Source: Podospora pseudoanserina | Taxonomy: Eukaryota; Ascomycota; Sordariomycetes; Sordariales; Podosporaceae | Reading direction: 5' to 3' | DNA: 64,000 nt | Assembly: GCF_035222485.1 (NCBI RefSeq) | Contig: NC_085925.1 | Span: 2,976,001 to 3,040,000, forward strand | Shown here: one piece after another, positions 10,688 through 23,043 of the stretch | Layout of the letters: each line of letters begins with the position of its first letter | Position numbering within the stretch: the first letter of the stretch is position 1 | Position numbers and translations under genes: made by a program | The notes under the pieces: generated by a model | What the model was told of the DNA's origin: nothing | Database searches by the model: none | What the model saw: the letters and a program-made list of their open reading frames with translations, nothing else

Positions 10688-11530
10688 ATGGCTCCCCAAC
10701 TCCGTCGTTTGCTTCCCAACAAGGGATTATCCTGGCCTCAGGGCGACGTAGTCTTGGGAAAGACCAGACGCGACAGGTCCGTGGTTGACACACTGGCCCG
10801 GTTCATGCCTCTCGACAAGCAGAATGTCCGGGGGTTTTTGTTGAAGATGGTGGAGTTCGCTTTGGGGATGGGGAGGTGGTTGGTTGAGCAGCACGAGGAA
10901 TCCTGCGCTCCTCCGGAGACGGTGGTGAAGATTGACCCTTTTTGGGTGTTTTAGGAAATGCACATGCATTTCACCCATGAGATGGGTTGGGAGAACGAAA
11001 TGCAATACGCCTTATTTATTTCGTTGTTTCAGGAGTTGATGTATGCCCGGGAGAGGTATCGGAACTGGTGGGACAGCACTCCGGTAAGTTACAATCTGTT
11101 TTGCAAAAAAACCAAAAGAAAAATAAGAAAAAAGAGAGTTTTGTGCATGGATGATGAATCAAGTTGTTAACATTTTGTGCAGAGAACCAGCACCATGCAG
11201 GGTAACGGGTTGACCGACGGCTTGGACAAGCTGTATTTCGAGGTGCCGTTCTTCGCCCGGAATGAGCTGGAGGTGAATTTGTGGGTGTCGGCAAGGCTGC
11301 GCCAGGACGAGCGTAAGGAGGGGGAGGCCGCGGCGTTGGACAGCGTGGCTGATGGCCTCCAAGCATTGGGGGTCGATCCCGCTGCTCCTCCGCGCGTGGA
11401 CTTTGAGGACGTGAGCCAAGCACTGAAGGATCTGGATTTCGATGAGGCCATGGAAGATGCGGATGTTGAGGGTGAGGGGAAGGGTGATGGAATAGAGATG
11501 GAGATGGATATAATGGATATGGAGGAGTAA
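10688..11530 (+). pseudogene. Paralogue of the 7.3-kb orphan gene, interrupted by one in-frame stop
   Basis: Exon blocks 10688-11083 and 11183-11530 are joined by a good intron (GTAAGT...TTGTGCAG) at the position matching that of the 7283 gene. The frame is open except for one TAG at 10952-10954 (PFWVF-stop-EMHMHF). The aligned part of the intact copy reads HFGFVEMFGAH, so the stop lies inside the conserved core. A 33-nt in-frame segment beginning GTGGTG and ending TTTTAG could be read as an intron, but that is shorter than normal for these fungi and would remove conserved residues. The second exon keeps a long open frame and an acidic C-terminus (GDGIEMEMDIMDMEE). Either a recent pseudogene, a sequencing error or a very short intron; the downstream frame is preserved, which argues that the damage is young. 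Confidence 0.6.
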
Positions 11531-14500
11531 GGCTGCGGTCGGGCTGAAGGAAAACAGTAGACCGGGGGAACCTGAACCACCTACAAAACGGCTGAAGGAC
11601 AACAGTGTAAAGCTGTGGGCTGGCAACCCATGTCGGGCGGCGAAGACAGACTCTGTACCTCCACGTGGTGCCGCCTGAGAACCTGGGTCTTTGCGTTGGA
11701 GTTTTCCTCCTGACATCTTAGACCCAGAGCCAGCACAGAGACGCGAGCTTTCATCAAACGACTTGCCTAGCTGAAGCCTTGTGGCTTTGGTGGGCAAACA
11801 TTAAATTGTCCTTTTATGCTACTGTATTTTCTACCCTCTTTCCCCGTTTTGTGTGGTCACTAACCTTTGTCACCTGCCAGCTCTCATCTTCAAACAAACC
11901 CGATTCCAAGACTTGTCCACCGATCCCCTCCATCAATGTCGCGTCCATTGCCCCCTCCCCATACCACGACACTCGATCTACTACCCCGGCCTAGTTGCCA
12001 CTCCGTCGCTCCGATGATGCCAAGATACTCCGTCTACCACCTTCGTCATTTCTGCCAAGGGTGTCAGGAATACGACGCATCGCGGTGTTCACCGCGCCCA
12101 AGATACATAACACGACATTGATGCAAAGAGGGTGACGGGGTGTGGTTTACGGTGTGCACATGTACATTCGGCTGCGCTCCTTGCGGAAGAGCTGACTGTA
12201 GGTTTCCATTTCCAATGCCGTCTATTCAGCATCCCTGCAGCGGGGGTGACCTCTTAAGATGATAGGATCTGATGAGAGATTGGCTTTAGCTAGCCATGAT
12301 GATAAAGTTGTTTAGCATTTGTGGTTACCTTCTATTGTTATTATAAGTGTTTCTTGTTTTTTATTACATGGTGATGCCTATGGCCACGTGGAGACTCTGT
12401 GTCGTGTCACCGGGGTGTTACGACATCTCAAAGGACAGAAATCCGTGCTGGACAGGATTGCTGGAGGTTTGTAACAGACCGGCGTTGAGAGGACTGTTGC
12501 CAGGCTGATTGTTGACATGCACGGGCCATCTGTTTTGAGAGCAGGACGGTTGGGATGGCGAAATCGAAGAACCGGACAACAGAGGACTGGGAACAAGACA
12601 GGCTGGTTATATATTATTGTCACCTATCATCATATTTAGCTTTGCTGGCTTCAAGGAGTACATGGGGTTCTCTCCATAGTACGCTACCTTGGGTATTGCC
12701 CCTCCGTTACCTAGCCGAAAGATACAGCCAAGTCTTTGAGCTTAGATACCTCACTCAATCCCACCCACAACGATTTAGTGACTTGGTCTCTTTGTCACTT
12801 TCGTAATCTTCTGGGATATCTCCTTTTAAACGATCCTTAGCAAAGAAGGCTATGTCTGGTTGTGGCTAATGTAGGTAATTGGGCGGTTTTAAAATCAGTG
12901 CAGTGCCGCAGGAGTACAATATCAAAGGAGAGAATGGCTTCGTCGAAGCCGTATGGGAGGTTGAGTTCCAGGTTTCCTCTTCTCCAATTGCAGGAGTCCA
13001 ATCGAGTAGGGATCAGAACTCCTTATCAAAGCATTGATTGTATGATGTCTGAATTCTTGTAGGAAGCTTGGATGGAATTGGAGGAGCTTGCACCACCAGC
13101 AACTTGCTCCAGGTGTGTCTCTCAACTCCCACCTCTTTTCGACTTTCTTATTCGTCTGTGAGAGTCGCTATTTTTCCTTCGGCACCGTTATTTGTGCTGT
13201 CTGTCTGCTCCTGTATGTACAGCACTGCCTCTCTGGCCTTTGCCTCGTCAGAACCACCATGCTACTATTCTCAACCACTTTGGGTGGTTTATATCTGGAT
13301 GATTTGCTGTTGGAGTCGCTCGCTTGCAAGTGGCTAGCTGCTTGCGATCGCTCGGCCTGGGCCTCGCACGCCCTTGTGGATTGGACGTAAAAACAATGCA
13401 AAACAAAATTTGCAGACACTTCCAACGATACTCTCCGCCGCGCTGGTCGGTCTCGTCTCTGTATGTACAGTCGCAGCTTTGTTTGAGCTCCAGCCAGGCT
13501 TGACGCTCTTGACAACTAACTGTATCCTCAGATTTCCTCAAACGACGCCCTTGGGACTCTTCCGCCGTTCGGTACGCTCTCCATCAACTTCTCGACAGTT
13601 CAAAGCTTCCAAGTCTTTGATCTTCCCGGTTCCAAACAGACGTGAAACGAATGTCCAGGTTACCAGCACTCCATTTACACCGGAGCTTCGCAGGTGCTCG
13701 GCAGATTTATCTGACAGTTCATTTGTGACAGGCACAATAACATCAGATTTGCTGTTTCTTCTTTTCCCTCTATGAGCAGCATCTCCTTCAGGCGTTTTGT
13801 GGTATCAACCGCTCTTTGACACTTTGGTCAAGATTGGTGCAGCAGCTAGCATTGTTGTCGAACTAGTCAACAGCCTGACTCTCTACGTTTTCTTCTTCTG
13901 GGACCGCTTGGTGAGTATAAACCTGGCTCCCTTGACTTGGGTGGCCTGGGTCCAATACTCTCCTCTCATGGAACGAAAGCTAATAGATTGGAGACAACAG
14001 AGTTTTTCACCTTCCTCCTTGCCGTAAGCCGATCGATATCCCCGGAATTACAAGCCTTCAACCGGCTCGTCGCTTTGCTTCATCTCTCATTCCCAATCGC
14101 GAAAACGACGTACTGTTAACTAGAGACGCAAGGGGGGCTGATCCTATTGGTAATTGGCAGTTCTCTAAAGAAACCCACTTCGTAGTTGCCTGTGTCGCTT
14201 TTTCTGTAAAAATCTTCCTATTGGGCTACAGTCGTCTAAGCCTGAGGCTGGGTGCTAACTCCAGTTGATAACAGAGGCTCGACTGCCAGCCCTTCCCGTT
14301 TCTTTGGTCCTTTCCCGTATGTTTCGCGCCTCGTCTCGTGTTTCGTTTGAAAAGCCGCTGACTGCTGACAGTCCTGCCCAGAAAACAGCACAGGCTCACC
14401 GTTCTCTCCGGCGTCCTTTGATATATTGGCCCGATTCTCGTGTTCTTCGATATCCCTGTTGTGGATAGCCGTTGTTGATCTTTCTGAGAACCTAGAAACT

Positions 14501-15622
14501 GACAGCTTAGTTTTAGACAGAAAACCGTTACCATCCCGGCTTCTTTCCGTTTCGTATGTGCTCTTATTCAAGCCCACATCAGTCTTGAACATCAAGACTC
14601 ATTAATGGTGATATCTAGATTATCACAGCGGTCAAGCTCGTCTCTCTTCCTCATTCTGAGTAGCCACCGGGCTCTCTTTGTGTGGGAAAACTTAGCCTAA
14701 CATCGTGGCTGGGACAGGAATAACCAACATCAGCGACCAAACCCGTTGTTGTTATTTGCTTTCGGTTGACTTTGTCCCGGTATGTTCATGCCCTTTGTTG
14801 TCCCAGGAGTCAATGACGAGGGTAGGGACATCATGTTCCCCAACTGGGCTCAAGAATGCCTGTCTCCTGGTGTGTTTGGGAGGAGTAAAGCGAGAAAACT
14901 TCAGGGGCACTCCGTTCAAAGATTGAAATGCTGACAATACCTGTAACACTGATATTTAACCCAGTGTCTTTGTAAGTCATGCGCACGTCAGAAGACAGGG
15001 ACAAAAACTAACATGTTGGTGCTTAGCTTTTTTTATAAAAAATAGCAGTCAAAGTGCCCGCCCGCGAGCATTTTTTGTTGTTGGCCCAGATGCTCCCTCG
15101 TGAGAGCATGGCTTAGGATGTTGGTGATTGTGGGTCAGAAGCTTGGTAAGTTGCATCCCGTTCAATCACTTGCAAAGTGATTTTGCGTTCTTTTTTTTCC
15201 CTTTTTGGTAATGCTATGTGGTGTTGATATCGATCAAGGCTTGTTGTATGATGCTGAAAGACTGACATGACACTCTGATATCTCTAGCCGATCGCGCTTT
15301 AGAAGCCTTTGGCACCGTCGCCATCACAATCATGGTGGTGACGCCCCAGATCACCAACTCCACAAACAAGGCTGAGTGAGATCACCCCCGCGAAACCCAC
15401 CCAGTGCCCCAATGACCCGCCGCGCTTGTGCGCCTCCACTAACTGCTTATTTTGACTTCACTCAAATTCTTACATTCCCATCAGCACGACAGCTCATCGC
15501 TAATGATTCCAACGTTACAGGCAGCCACCGCCAGAATAAAAGCTGTCTTCAATCATTGGTATTGCAATGGATCGCATTATATACACCCATCTCATCGCCC
15601 TCTACGTCATAACAGGACTCCG
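11531..15622. other. Gene-poor 4.1-kb interval
   Basis: No open frame longer than about 135 codons has protein character, and I found no splice-linked series resembling a family. Base composition is close to the neighbouring genes, with no AT-rich RIP-like decay, terminal repeats or transposon motifs. Non-coding transcription or fast-evolving orphan exons cannot be excluded. Confidence 0.45.
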
Positions 15623-17536
15623 CTACTCCCCATCGACCGACTGCACCCATTCCGACATGAGATCCTCATAATCCTCCGGCCCATACGGCTCTGTTGCCTC
15701 TTTTAACCACCCCGCCTTCCGATGAACTTTCAAACCCATATCCCCCACCATCAAATCCAAGTACGGCACCGCGTCAAACACAAAGTCCGGCAGTAGCGCG
15801 CCCTTCCCGGCCGGATACCTCCATTTGCCAAACCGAGCATGCAGTACTGTCTCGTGCTGAACCTCTTCCAGCGTCTTGGCCCTCCCTTCCCGATCCCTCT
15901 TCCCATCAACCGGCGGAATCGTCCTCACAGGCAGCTGGTCAGCAAAATACGCCGAGATCCACAACCCCTGGATATGCGCCATGATCATGGTGCTGAAGTT
16001 CATGCAGATACCCGCAAAGGCGATGTCTCTTGTCTGCATGAACCTTGCTGAGGGTGGCACCATAAACCGGTACAGCGTCCATGGGGTCAGAGGAGTCGAA
16101 GGGTTGATCTTGTCTGTCGTTGACAGACCCTTTGTTCCAAGGAGTGGCTTCAGGTTAGGGTTTTGAACTGGCTGATCCTTCAATCGCGGAAATATACCGA
16201 GAATTTCTTTGTCAGCCCTTTCGACGGCTTCCTTGGTGAACAGCTTTGCCTTGCTTGGTGTGTGAGGCAGCCCAATGTCTAGGTCGATTCCCTCAGGGAG
16301 AAACTTGACTGGTGGTACGTGCTTCCAACCAGTCACACAGCACAGGGCATCAGCCGGAAGGTCTGTACCGTTGGATAGGTGGACCGTTTTGTGGGACAGG
16401 CCGGTGATGTCTGCAATGTGAACTTTGACGGTGCCTTTGGTCAAAAGGTCCCAGAAGCTGGTGGGGTAGTTGTAGATGGAAAAGGACGAAGCGGTGAACA
16501 TGGGATGGCTCCAGGGCTTGATCTTCTTGAGCTCGGGGTGGGAGTCGTATTTATTGAGCGTGATGACGTCGTTGCCAAGGACGGACCAGAAGACGTTCGT
16601 GATGGCGCGGCCGAGGGCGGTGCCGTGGTAGAAGTTGCGGAGCGTGTTGTACCCGTCGGCGAAGCCCCAGATGCAAGGACTGAACCAGGTGAGCATACGG
16701 GTGTCTGGGGGTTGCGACGTTAATACGATGATACACAAGAGGGGTGTGGTTGGTCGAAGACACATACTGACCAGCTTCTCTAGCCACTTCTTCAATGGTG
16801 TCACGTAGGGTGGTGCCATCCACACAGCACCATGGCCGCTTTCTCGGATCACCCAGTCCACGTGGATACCCTTCTTACCGTACGCATAAACTGCATCCCA
16901 AGCCGATTTGCTCCCACCGAAAACCGTCACCTTATGAGTGGTTTCGAGAGTATCGACATGTTGAAGGAAATCAGCACCATGGAACAAAGGCGCGCTAAAC
17001 TCCTCTTGTCCATCAATATGAGGCAAAAACGGCTCAGAAGTCAACCCGGTAGCGACAATGAGCTTCTTTGCAAAGATCCTGCTCGTCTCGTCGTCATGCT
17101 CTACTGTCAGGGTCCAACCACCGTCCAGTCCATCCTGGTGTTCAGCAGTCACAACCTTATGACGGAAGCGGATTTTATCCGCGATGCCAAACTTCTCAGC
17201 ATAGGCTTTCAGGTACTCATGCACGACAACGCCTGGGATGTGGTCTCCTGGCTTCACACCGAATTGCTCAGTGGTCATCGGAAAGTCAGGGAACTGATAT
17301 GTCCCAAGCATGTTGTTTGTTCGGAGCTCGGGGTAGAGCCGGCTATTGGCCCAGACACCGCCGACGCTCTCTTTGTCGTCGAGTAGGGCGAGAGTCTTGC
17401 CATTGTTGAGCTGGTGGTAGATCTTTGCAGCGGAGAGTCCGGCGATGCCTATGCAATGCAGTTAGTTCCGGGTTGCGACACGCAGGGCGGGTGGTGGCAT
17501 ACCTGCGCCGATGACCACGAGGTCGAGGGTTTCCAT
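15623..17536 (-). CDS. Flavin-containing monooxygenase-like protein
   Basis: Three exons read leftwards: 17536-17503, 17448-16768 and 16704-15623 (598 aa). The tiny first exon encodes METLDLVVIGA; splicing (GTATGC...GCATAG) completes the FAD motif VIGAGIAGLSAAK. The 63-nt second intron is a multiple of three and stop-free, but GTATGT, TATTAACG and CCCCCAG mark it as an intron; removing it gives KLVNTRMLTWFSP. Other landmarks are a W/G-rich FAD block (VGGVWANSRLYPELRTN), an FMO-signature-like APLFHGADFLQ and the NADPH-binding VFGGSKSAWDAV. The C-terminal region (FAGICMNFSTMIMAHIQGLW) contains hydrophobic segments. FMOs use NADPH and O2 to oxygenate N, S or carbonyl groups; the substrate is unknown. 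No biosynthetic cluster surrounds it. Confidence 0.88.
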
Positions 17537-19987
17537 GGCGGAGGATTTGAGTTGCCCGTTGAGGTACTCGGTGAAGGACGGTGGGTGTTTGCTTCGAAGG
17601 ATGTTCCCTGAGCGCAGCAATGGTTGGAGGTGTGACCTCTTTGACCCTCGGACAACTCGGGCCCTGAATGCAGGTACGTCCGTTCCAAGTCAAAAAGGAA
17701 GGTTTCTTTACTGTCTCAACGGTGGGTATGTGCAGTGCCGGGAGCTGATCATGGCAATCGCAAGTTGAAGCCCTTCTTCATTGCTGACCCCGCTTACTGA
17801 AGATTTCTTTTTTTCAGGAACAAAATCACCGAGGGGCACGCTGCTGATGTGTGATCAAGGGAGGTGGTCCCGCGGTCTCGGCACATGCCCTTGAATTGGG
17901 ACATATGCCCCCTGTTCTTTTATCAGGAGGTTGCAGTCGGATCCCAGATGGGATGCCAGGCAAAGAACCAAACTGCATGTTCGGCCGTGCTTACAATGCA
18001 TCCGATAGGCAGAGGCGAAACTCTCTTCCCTATTCACCTTGTCAATTTTCCATTCTGACCAACGAGAGGCATTAGAGAACGTGGGGAAGCTGACTGTGTC
18101 GCGCTGAGGGGCTTGATGCCAAGGCCAACATTCCATTGAGCTGTGAACCGCTTTGTGCCTGAACCTGGCTGCGATCGGCGGGGTGCAACCCCCCCTTTTT
18201 TGAGGTTGTTTCAGGGGTTCATCTTGGTTGTTCCTTGGGCCTGGCCAGACTTTGAGTCTTGTAGTTTGTGGGGGATACCTTATCATGGTGTGGGGATGCT
18301 ATCAAGGTGCGTACAGTAAAGGTTGTCATGAGCTGCCAAAATGCATTGTCAGCTTGCTGCGGAGATTTCTTGAGGCTGGAACCAATAGCCTTCTCGTCGC
18401 ATTCAATAGCGCATGTGGTGTAACAACTGGGAGGCTCTTAGGGGAGAGGGGGGTTGGGGGTCAGCAATGGAGAGTTGCCATATCATTGCAAGTGAGCAAA
18501 CACATCATAAAGTAATGCATGGTCTCTCACTGTGCTACCGTTGAAACCGATATCGCCCCTTCAGGACTCTAGGGATTATCAAGGACAGCAAAACTTTGGC
18601 ATCAAGGCCACCGTGCCAGCATCAGACACATGGAGAATCCTGTCAGGGCAATGATGACGTACATCACTAACTGCTTTCAGTCCAACACCCACCATCCAGT
18701 AAATTCTTCCTTTCTTTTTACGTGAGGGGCTAACGGCGGCGGGCGTTGTGTGGGGTGTTTTACGACATTCTACGCAAAGAGTGACGAGATTGGCGATGAA
18801 ATCTGAAGTAAAGCAAAGGGAAGATGCCGGTCAATGTCATAGCAGACAAAGAAAGACCTGAGCAGTCCGTCCGTCTACAAGCATGTGGGTTTTAAGATCT
18901 CTTCAATTGATCAAGTCAAAGAAATGCTCTTCCCTTCGGTGCTGCCGATGAAGAGTACTGTACCTTTCCGTCCCCACGTGGCCGTTCGGCTCAACCCGTT
19001 GTGTTGAAGATACCCCTCTCAACACTTCAACAGTTGCTCCATGGAGATATTCCCGCTCGATTTTAATCCCCTCCCGGTGCAATACCTCCGTCGGCCTACC
19101 TTCCCATCCCATCCCGGAGCCTCGTCGGAGATTTTCTTTTTCTTCAACGGCACACTGCAGCCACTGGTTCGCTCAGCTGAGGGGGTTTGCTGCTGTGAAA
19201 CCGGATCACTTTACCACGTGCAGCCAGGACGAACATATTTAATGTTATAACCAAGGGAAACTTGCATGCGCCCGAAGAGAGAAGGGAATTGCTTTTTCTT
19301 TTCTTGGTGGTGTTTCTACCCGTCAACGTGATCTGCGGTGACGAGTTTCACAAACGGTTGGCAGCAGGAGGGGAGAGGGGATTGCCAGTGGTCAGCCAAT
19401 GCAACGGGCCCCCTTTTTTTTGGATTGCCAGGGGGTTTGGGGTGGTCAGCAGTAGAATGATAAGGTTGGATTTTGGAAGGAGGTGGGGGGTGGGCTTATT
19501 GCAATTAGGTAGATATGCTGCTTGCCTGATGCTGTCCTACGGGGTGGGTGCTGTATACACTTCGCTCCTCTGGCCGCCCGTGCTTTGTTTCTCCTGAGGC
19601 TTCTTGTGTTCCTATCGGAGGCATGGTGCGGAAGAACGGGGTGTTATCTACCTACATTGGCTTCTTTTAAAGAAGAGGACGCCTCGGGTACGTTAATCTG
19701 CTTTTGCTTTTTCCGAGCTGGGGCGTCCTGCTGGAGGTTTCTTTATCGTTCTGGACTTTGTTGTATTTTTAACTTGTGGGCTTCTGTCTGGCGGGTGGTG
19801 TTGATGAGGTCATCTTTTCTTCATCAAGGTTAAAAAGACGGAATCTGCCGTTTTTCATCTCTCCTTCGAGGTCGTAGCGGCCTTATTGGGAAATATTGCA
19901 CGCCCCCTTTCCTTCCCACGTGGGCCCAAATCGATATACCGACCTTACCTACCGAGCGCTTTGACGGACAGTGGTGCCAGATTCACC
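17537..19987. other. 2.4-kb intergenic region between divergent genes
   Basis: It lies between the leftward monooxygenase and the rightward membrane-protein gene and should contain both promoters. No open frame with family resemblance, no RNA gene and no repeat were seen. Confidence 0.45.
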
Positions 19988-21581
19988 ATGGAGGCGTTTA
20001 TTATTGAAGCGTTTACCTTGTTGGGAGTTGCGTTGGTGGTTGTTGGGATGAGGACGTATGTTAGGTTGACGACTGTGGGGATTAAGGGGTTTCAGGCGGA
20101 TGATTATTTAATGTTGGTTGCTGCGGTGAGTTTGTTCTTCTTGGAGATGTGATGATGTGGATGGGTAGAGTTGGGGACTGATCACCTGTGTTGTGGGATA
20201 GGGCGCGTATACCGTGGAAACATATCTTGCGTACTCGGTGGGTGCGTTATGGAAGGGGTTGGCGAATAATGCGATGACGGATGAGCAGAGACGTCTGCTT
20301 GATCCGAACAGTGAGGAGTTTAGGTTGAGGTATGTTCTGACTACATCACGGCCTGCTGGAGTGCGGTAGCTCATGATTGGACTGCAGGGTCAACGGGTCC
20401 AAAACTCAGGTTGCTGGGTGGTCGACGTACACATTTCTTCTGTGGACGATCAAGGCGGCGATATGCACCTTCTATCTTCGCCTGACGGTGGGTGACAGAC
20501 CAGCCACTGTATCATCACGATGACTGCCTGCTGATACCGGCGTAGGAAGGGTTGGAATATCGCAAGCGCATCTTCGCGGGCTTCGTGTTGATCTTCACCA
20601 CCTGGGTTGCCGTCCTCCTGTCAATATTGCTGGGCTGCCGTCCTCTCGAGAGGAACTGGCAAATCTATCCAAATCCCGGCAGCAAGTCTCCAATCTGTTG
20701 TACCCAAAACACCGAATGCTAACACCATGTCAGATCACTGTCAACCGGCCATCTCCAACATTGACATCTTTGTAACTCTTGGGTTGAATGTCTCCACAGA
20801 CATTTACCTCATGAGCATTCCCATACCCATGCTATGGCGTGCTACCATGAGACCGATGAAAAAGATTGGGCTCATTGTGTTGTTTTCTGGTGGAGCGTTT
20901 GTGACGGTGGCAGGAGTGTTGCGATGTATCCTGATTGTTACAGTGAGTTATACAGAATGTCAGTGCAAAAAAAGAGACAGTAACTGACCTGGGGTGTTGC
21001 AGGATCCCATCAACGGCGCTCAACAAGCAGGTTCCTGGGCCGTCCGGGAGACGTTTGTGGCTGTGGTGACTTCCAATCTTCCCATGTGTGTTCCCCTAAT
21101 TAACAGATGGGGTCGACCAATTTTGGGAAGCCTAAAGTCCCTCAAGTCAACAACGGGCAGGATGACACGTTCTGGCCGTTCAGATTCGAAGCATGGAGCG
21201 TTCAGGCTTGAGGATAAAAACCCGAGACGTGGAATGGGGCCGAGGAGCGTCAATCCTATTACTGACCTTACGATATCTGAGACGGAGCTGGCTGAGATTC
21301 AGCACCAGGAGTATTTTTGGAATCCCAATAAGGGTCGTCAGGACCCAGAGAGCGGACTGGATGGTGAGGGTACGAGCCCAGGTGGGTTGATCTGGAAGCA
21401 GACATCCCTCCAAGTGTCGGAGTCGAGAAATTACCATGGTGATGGTGTGGATGAGATTGACTTTGGGGATTATTATCTTGTGGAGCAAGCAAAGAAGAGC
21501 GCCGAGATCATGGCCACTTCGCCGACTGGAAGGAGTTGGAAGACTTCGAATAGCAACCGCCAGGAGCGACGATCGCCGTGA
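19988..21581 (+). CDS. Seven-helix rhodopsin-fold membrane protein (SAT4/Pth11-like)
   Basis: Six exons: 19988-20125, 20202-20329, 20388-20487, 20546-20681, 20734-20942 and 21003-21581, giving 429 aa in frame. It starts directly with helix 1 (FTLLGVALVVVGMRTYVRL) and the family block GFQADDYLMLVA. Further helices are TFLLWTIKAAICTFYLRLT, IFAGFVLIFTTWVAVLLSIL, the hallmark GNHCQPAISNIDIFVTLGLN, IYLMSIPIPMLWRA and IGLIVLFSGGAFVTVAGVLR. The cytosolic tail of about 150 residues is polar. No CFEM domain precedes it. This fungal family (DUF/SAT4 rhodopsin domain) includes Pth11-type receptors; individual ligands are mostly unknown. The fourth intron uses a GC donor (A|GCAAGT at 20682), the only junction that yields the conserved GNHCQ; its branch point is TGCTAAC. 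Confidence 0.9.
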
Positions 21582-21891
21582 ATAGCAGCATGATGTCGAC
21601 ACTGCCGTGAATACTGAGGAAGTGGGGTTCATGTTTATTGTGGTCATTCCACAATAGAGGGAAAATAGTGAATAGAGCGCACTAAAAAGTGCATTGTCGA
21701 GCTGCCAGTATTGGGCCGTGGTCACAACAATGGCAGGAGGGCTGGGGAAGCCCACCCACCTTTTTCTTCAGACTTGCTTGGATTTCTCCTTTGACCTTTT
21801 TTTCTCTTGCACTTGACATCACGATATCCCAGCAAACCTCATTTTTAACGTTTGCAAACGAAATTCAAAACAGCAGAAATTTCGTCGTCGA

Positions 21892-23005
21892 ATGCTTTCC
21901 TCGCCACCTCGCGCGCCCCCGGTCGCCCTCACACACTCGATTGGCACCCGGGTGCGTGGTGGTTTGCGGCTCGAGTTGTAAGTTTTTCACCCAGGCTACT
22001 GACATCTCCAACATGATTGTCGCTCTGTGCCTTAGACTCTTTGATCTTTCAGTTTCAGCCCACCCCAATCCATCACATTCACCACACAATCTTCCCTTGC
22101 TCTTCCCTAACCTGAGATCAATAACAAGTCTTGAATGCCAGAAACCCGATCATACTGACCTGGCCCGGGCCAAAGAGAACGCGGAGAGGGTGCAGAGGGA
22201 GAGGGTGGAGGGCATGAGGGCGAATCCCTGCCCCAGGGACTCCTTTGTGAAGTTGCTTCGGGACGAAGATTGTAAGTTTCCCCACACATTTTTGACTCTG
22301 GCTTTTTGGTCTTGTTACTTTTCTTTTTCTTTTTATAAAGAAACTCTAATAATTTTTAGGGGGACGAGTCTTGCCCGCACGCGTGAGCCCTCCCGCGACG
22401 CTTGTCCGCGCCTTTGCCAGCAGCTCGCCCGAGCGCAAGACGGGCGTGGCCAAGCCTAAAGTTGCCGTTCGCGAGCGCCAGGGGGGTAGTCCTGCTGGGA
22501 CGGTTTTGGGAAATATTGGGATGAAGGAGAAGGTTGGGAGGTTGGGAGGTTGGGGGGTGACTGGTTGAGGCAGCGGAGGGGGTGGTCCAATGCTGTAACG
22601 GGCACAGGTTGGATTGGGGTGTTAAAGCAGTTGGTGGAGTGGGTGGTTGGCGAGGTGGGCGATACACTCACGGTTGCTGGGTTTATGGTGTTTTTCGTGC
22701 TGTTGTGGGCCGTGGTCATGACGGTGGTGTGGATGGTGCAGGCGGTTGGCCAAATATGGCATACCTGGTACGGGCAGGAGAAGATTGTGGTCTTAGAGGA
22801 GGTTGATTCGGAGGGCAGGGATCGCCACAGACCGGCTTTCCTGGATATCAATGTGGAGGAGATGGCTGAGAGTTTGCTTGGGAAGTGGAGGGAGAAGGGC
22901 ACCGGTGTTGTGGGGGCCGAGGCTGAAGATATCGAGGCGTTTAGGGGACGGCTCAAATCTTTCGCTACTAAGCATCCGGGTCGTCATGGGAGGAGCTGGC
23001 CATAG
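21892..23005 (+). CDS. Putative single-pass membrane protein, model uncertain
   Basis: A likely model starts at 21892 (MLSSPPRAPPVALTH), splices at GTAAGT (21978) to about 22129, and at GTAAGT (22272) to 22360, giving residues such as DLARAKENAERVQRERVEGM and FASSSPERKTGVAKPKV. The frame then ends at 22568, but a different frame covers the same bases and continues to 23005 with a membrane helix (AGFMVFFVLLWAVVMTVVWM) and a conserved-looking end (EDIEAFRGRLKSFATKHPG). The switch falls in a triple TTGGGAGG repeat (22530-22555). Either a poor 47-nt intron (GTAGTC...GAGAAG) or an indel in that repeat explains it. An unspliced start at the in-frame ATG near 22013 is an alternative. No known family is recognised; a basic N-terminus plus one helix would suit a mitochondrial or endomembrane protein. 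Confidence 0.5.
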
Positions 23006-23043
23006 GCTTTATGCCTTTCCCAACAGGCGCCATCACTAACCGA

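Noticed and set aside
16705-16767. Reading the 63-nt stop-free segment of the monooxygenase as coding
   Set aside because: It has donor, branch point and acceptor and inserts a foreign LLCIIVLTS stretch between conserved blocks.
21689-22459. Long plus frame across 21.7-22.4 kb as a single exon
   Set aside because: It reads through two GTAAGT introns. Only the part 22129-22271 is kept as coding.
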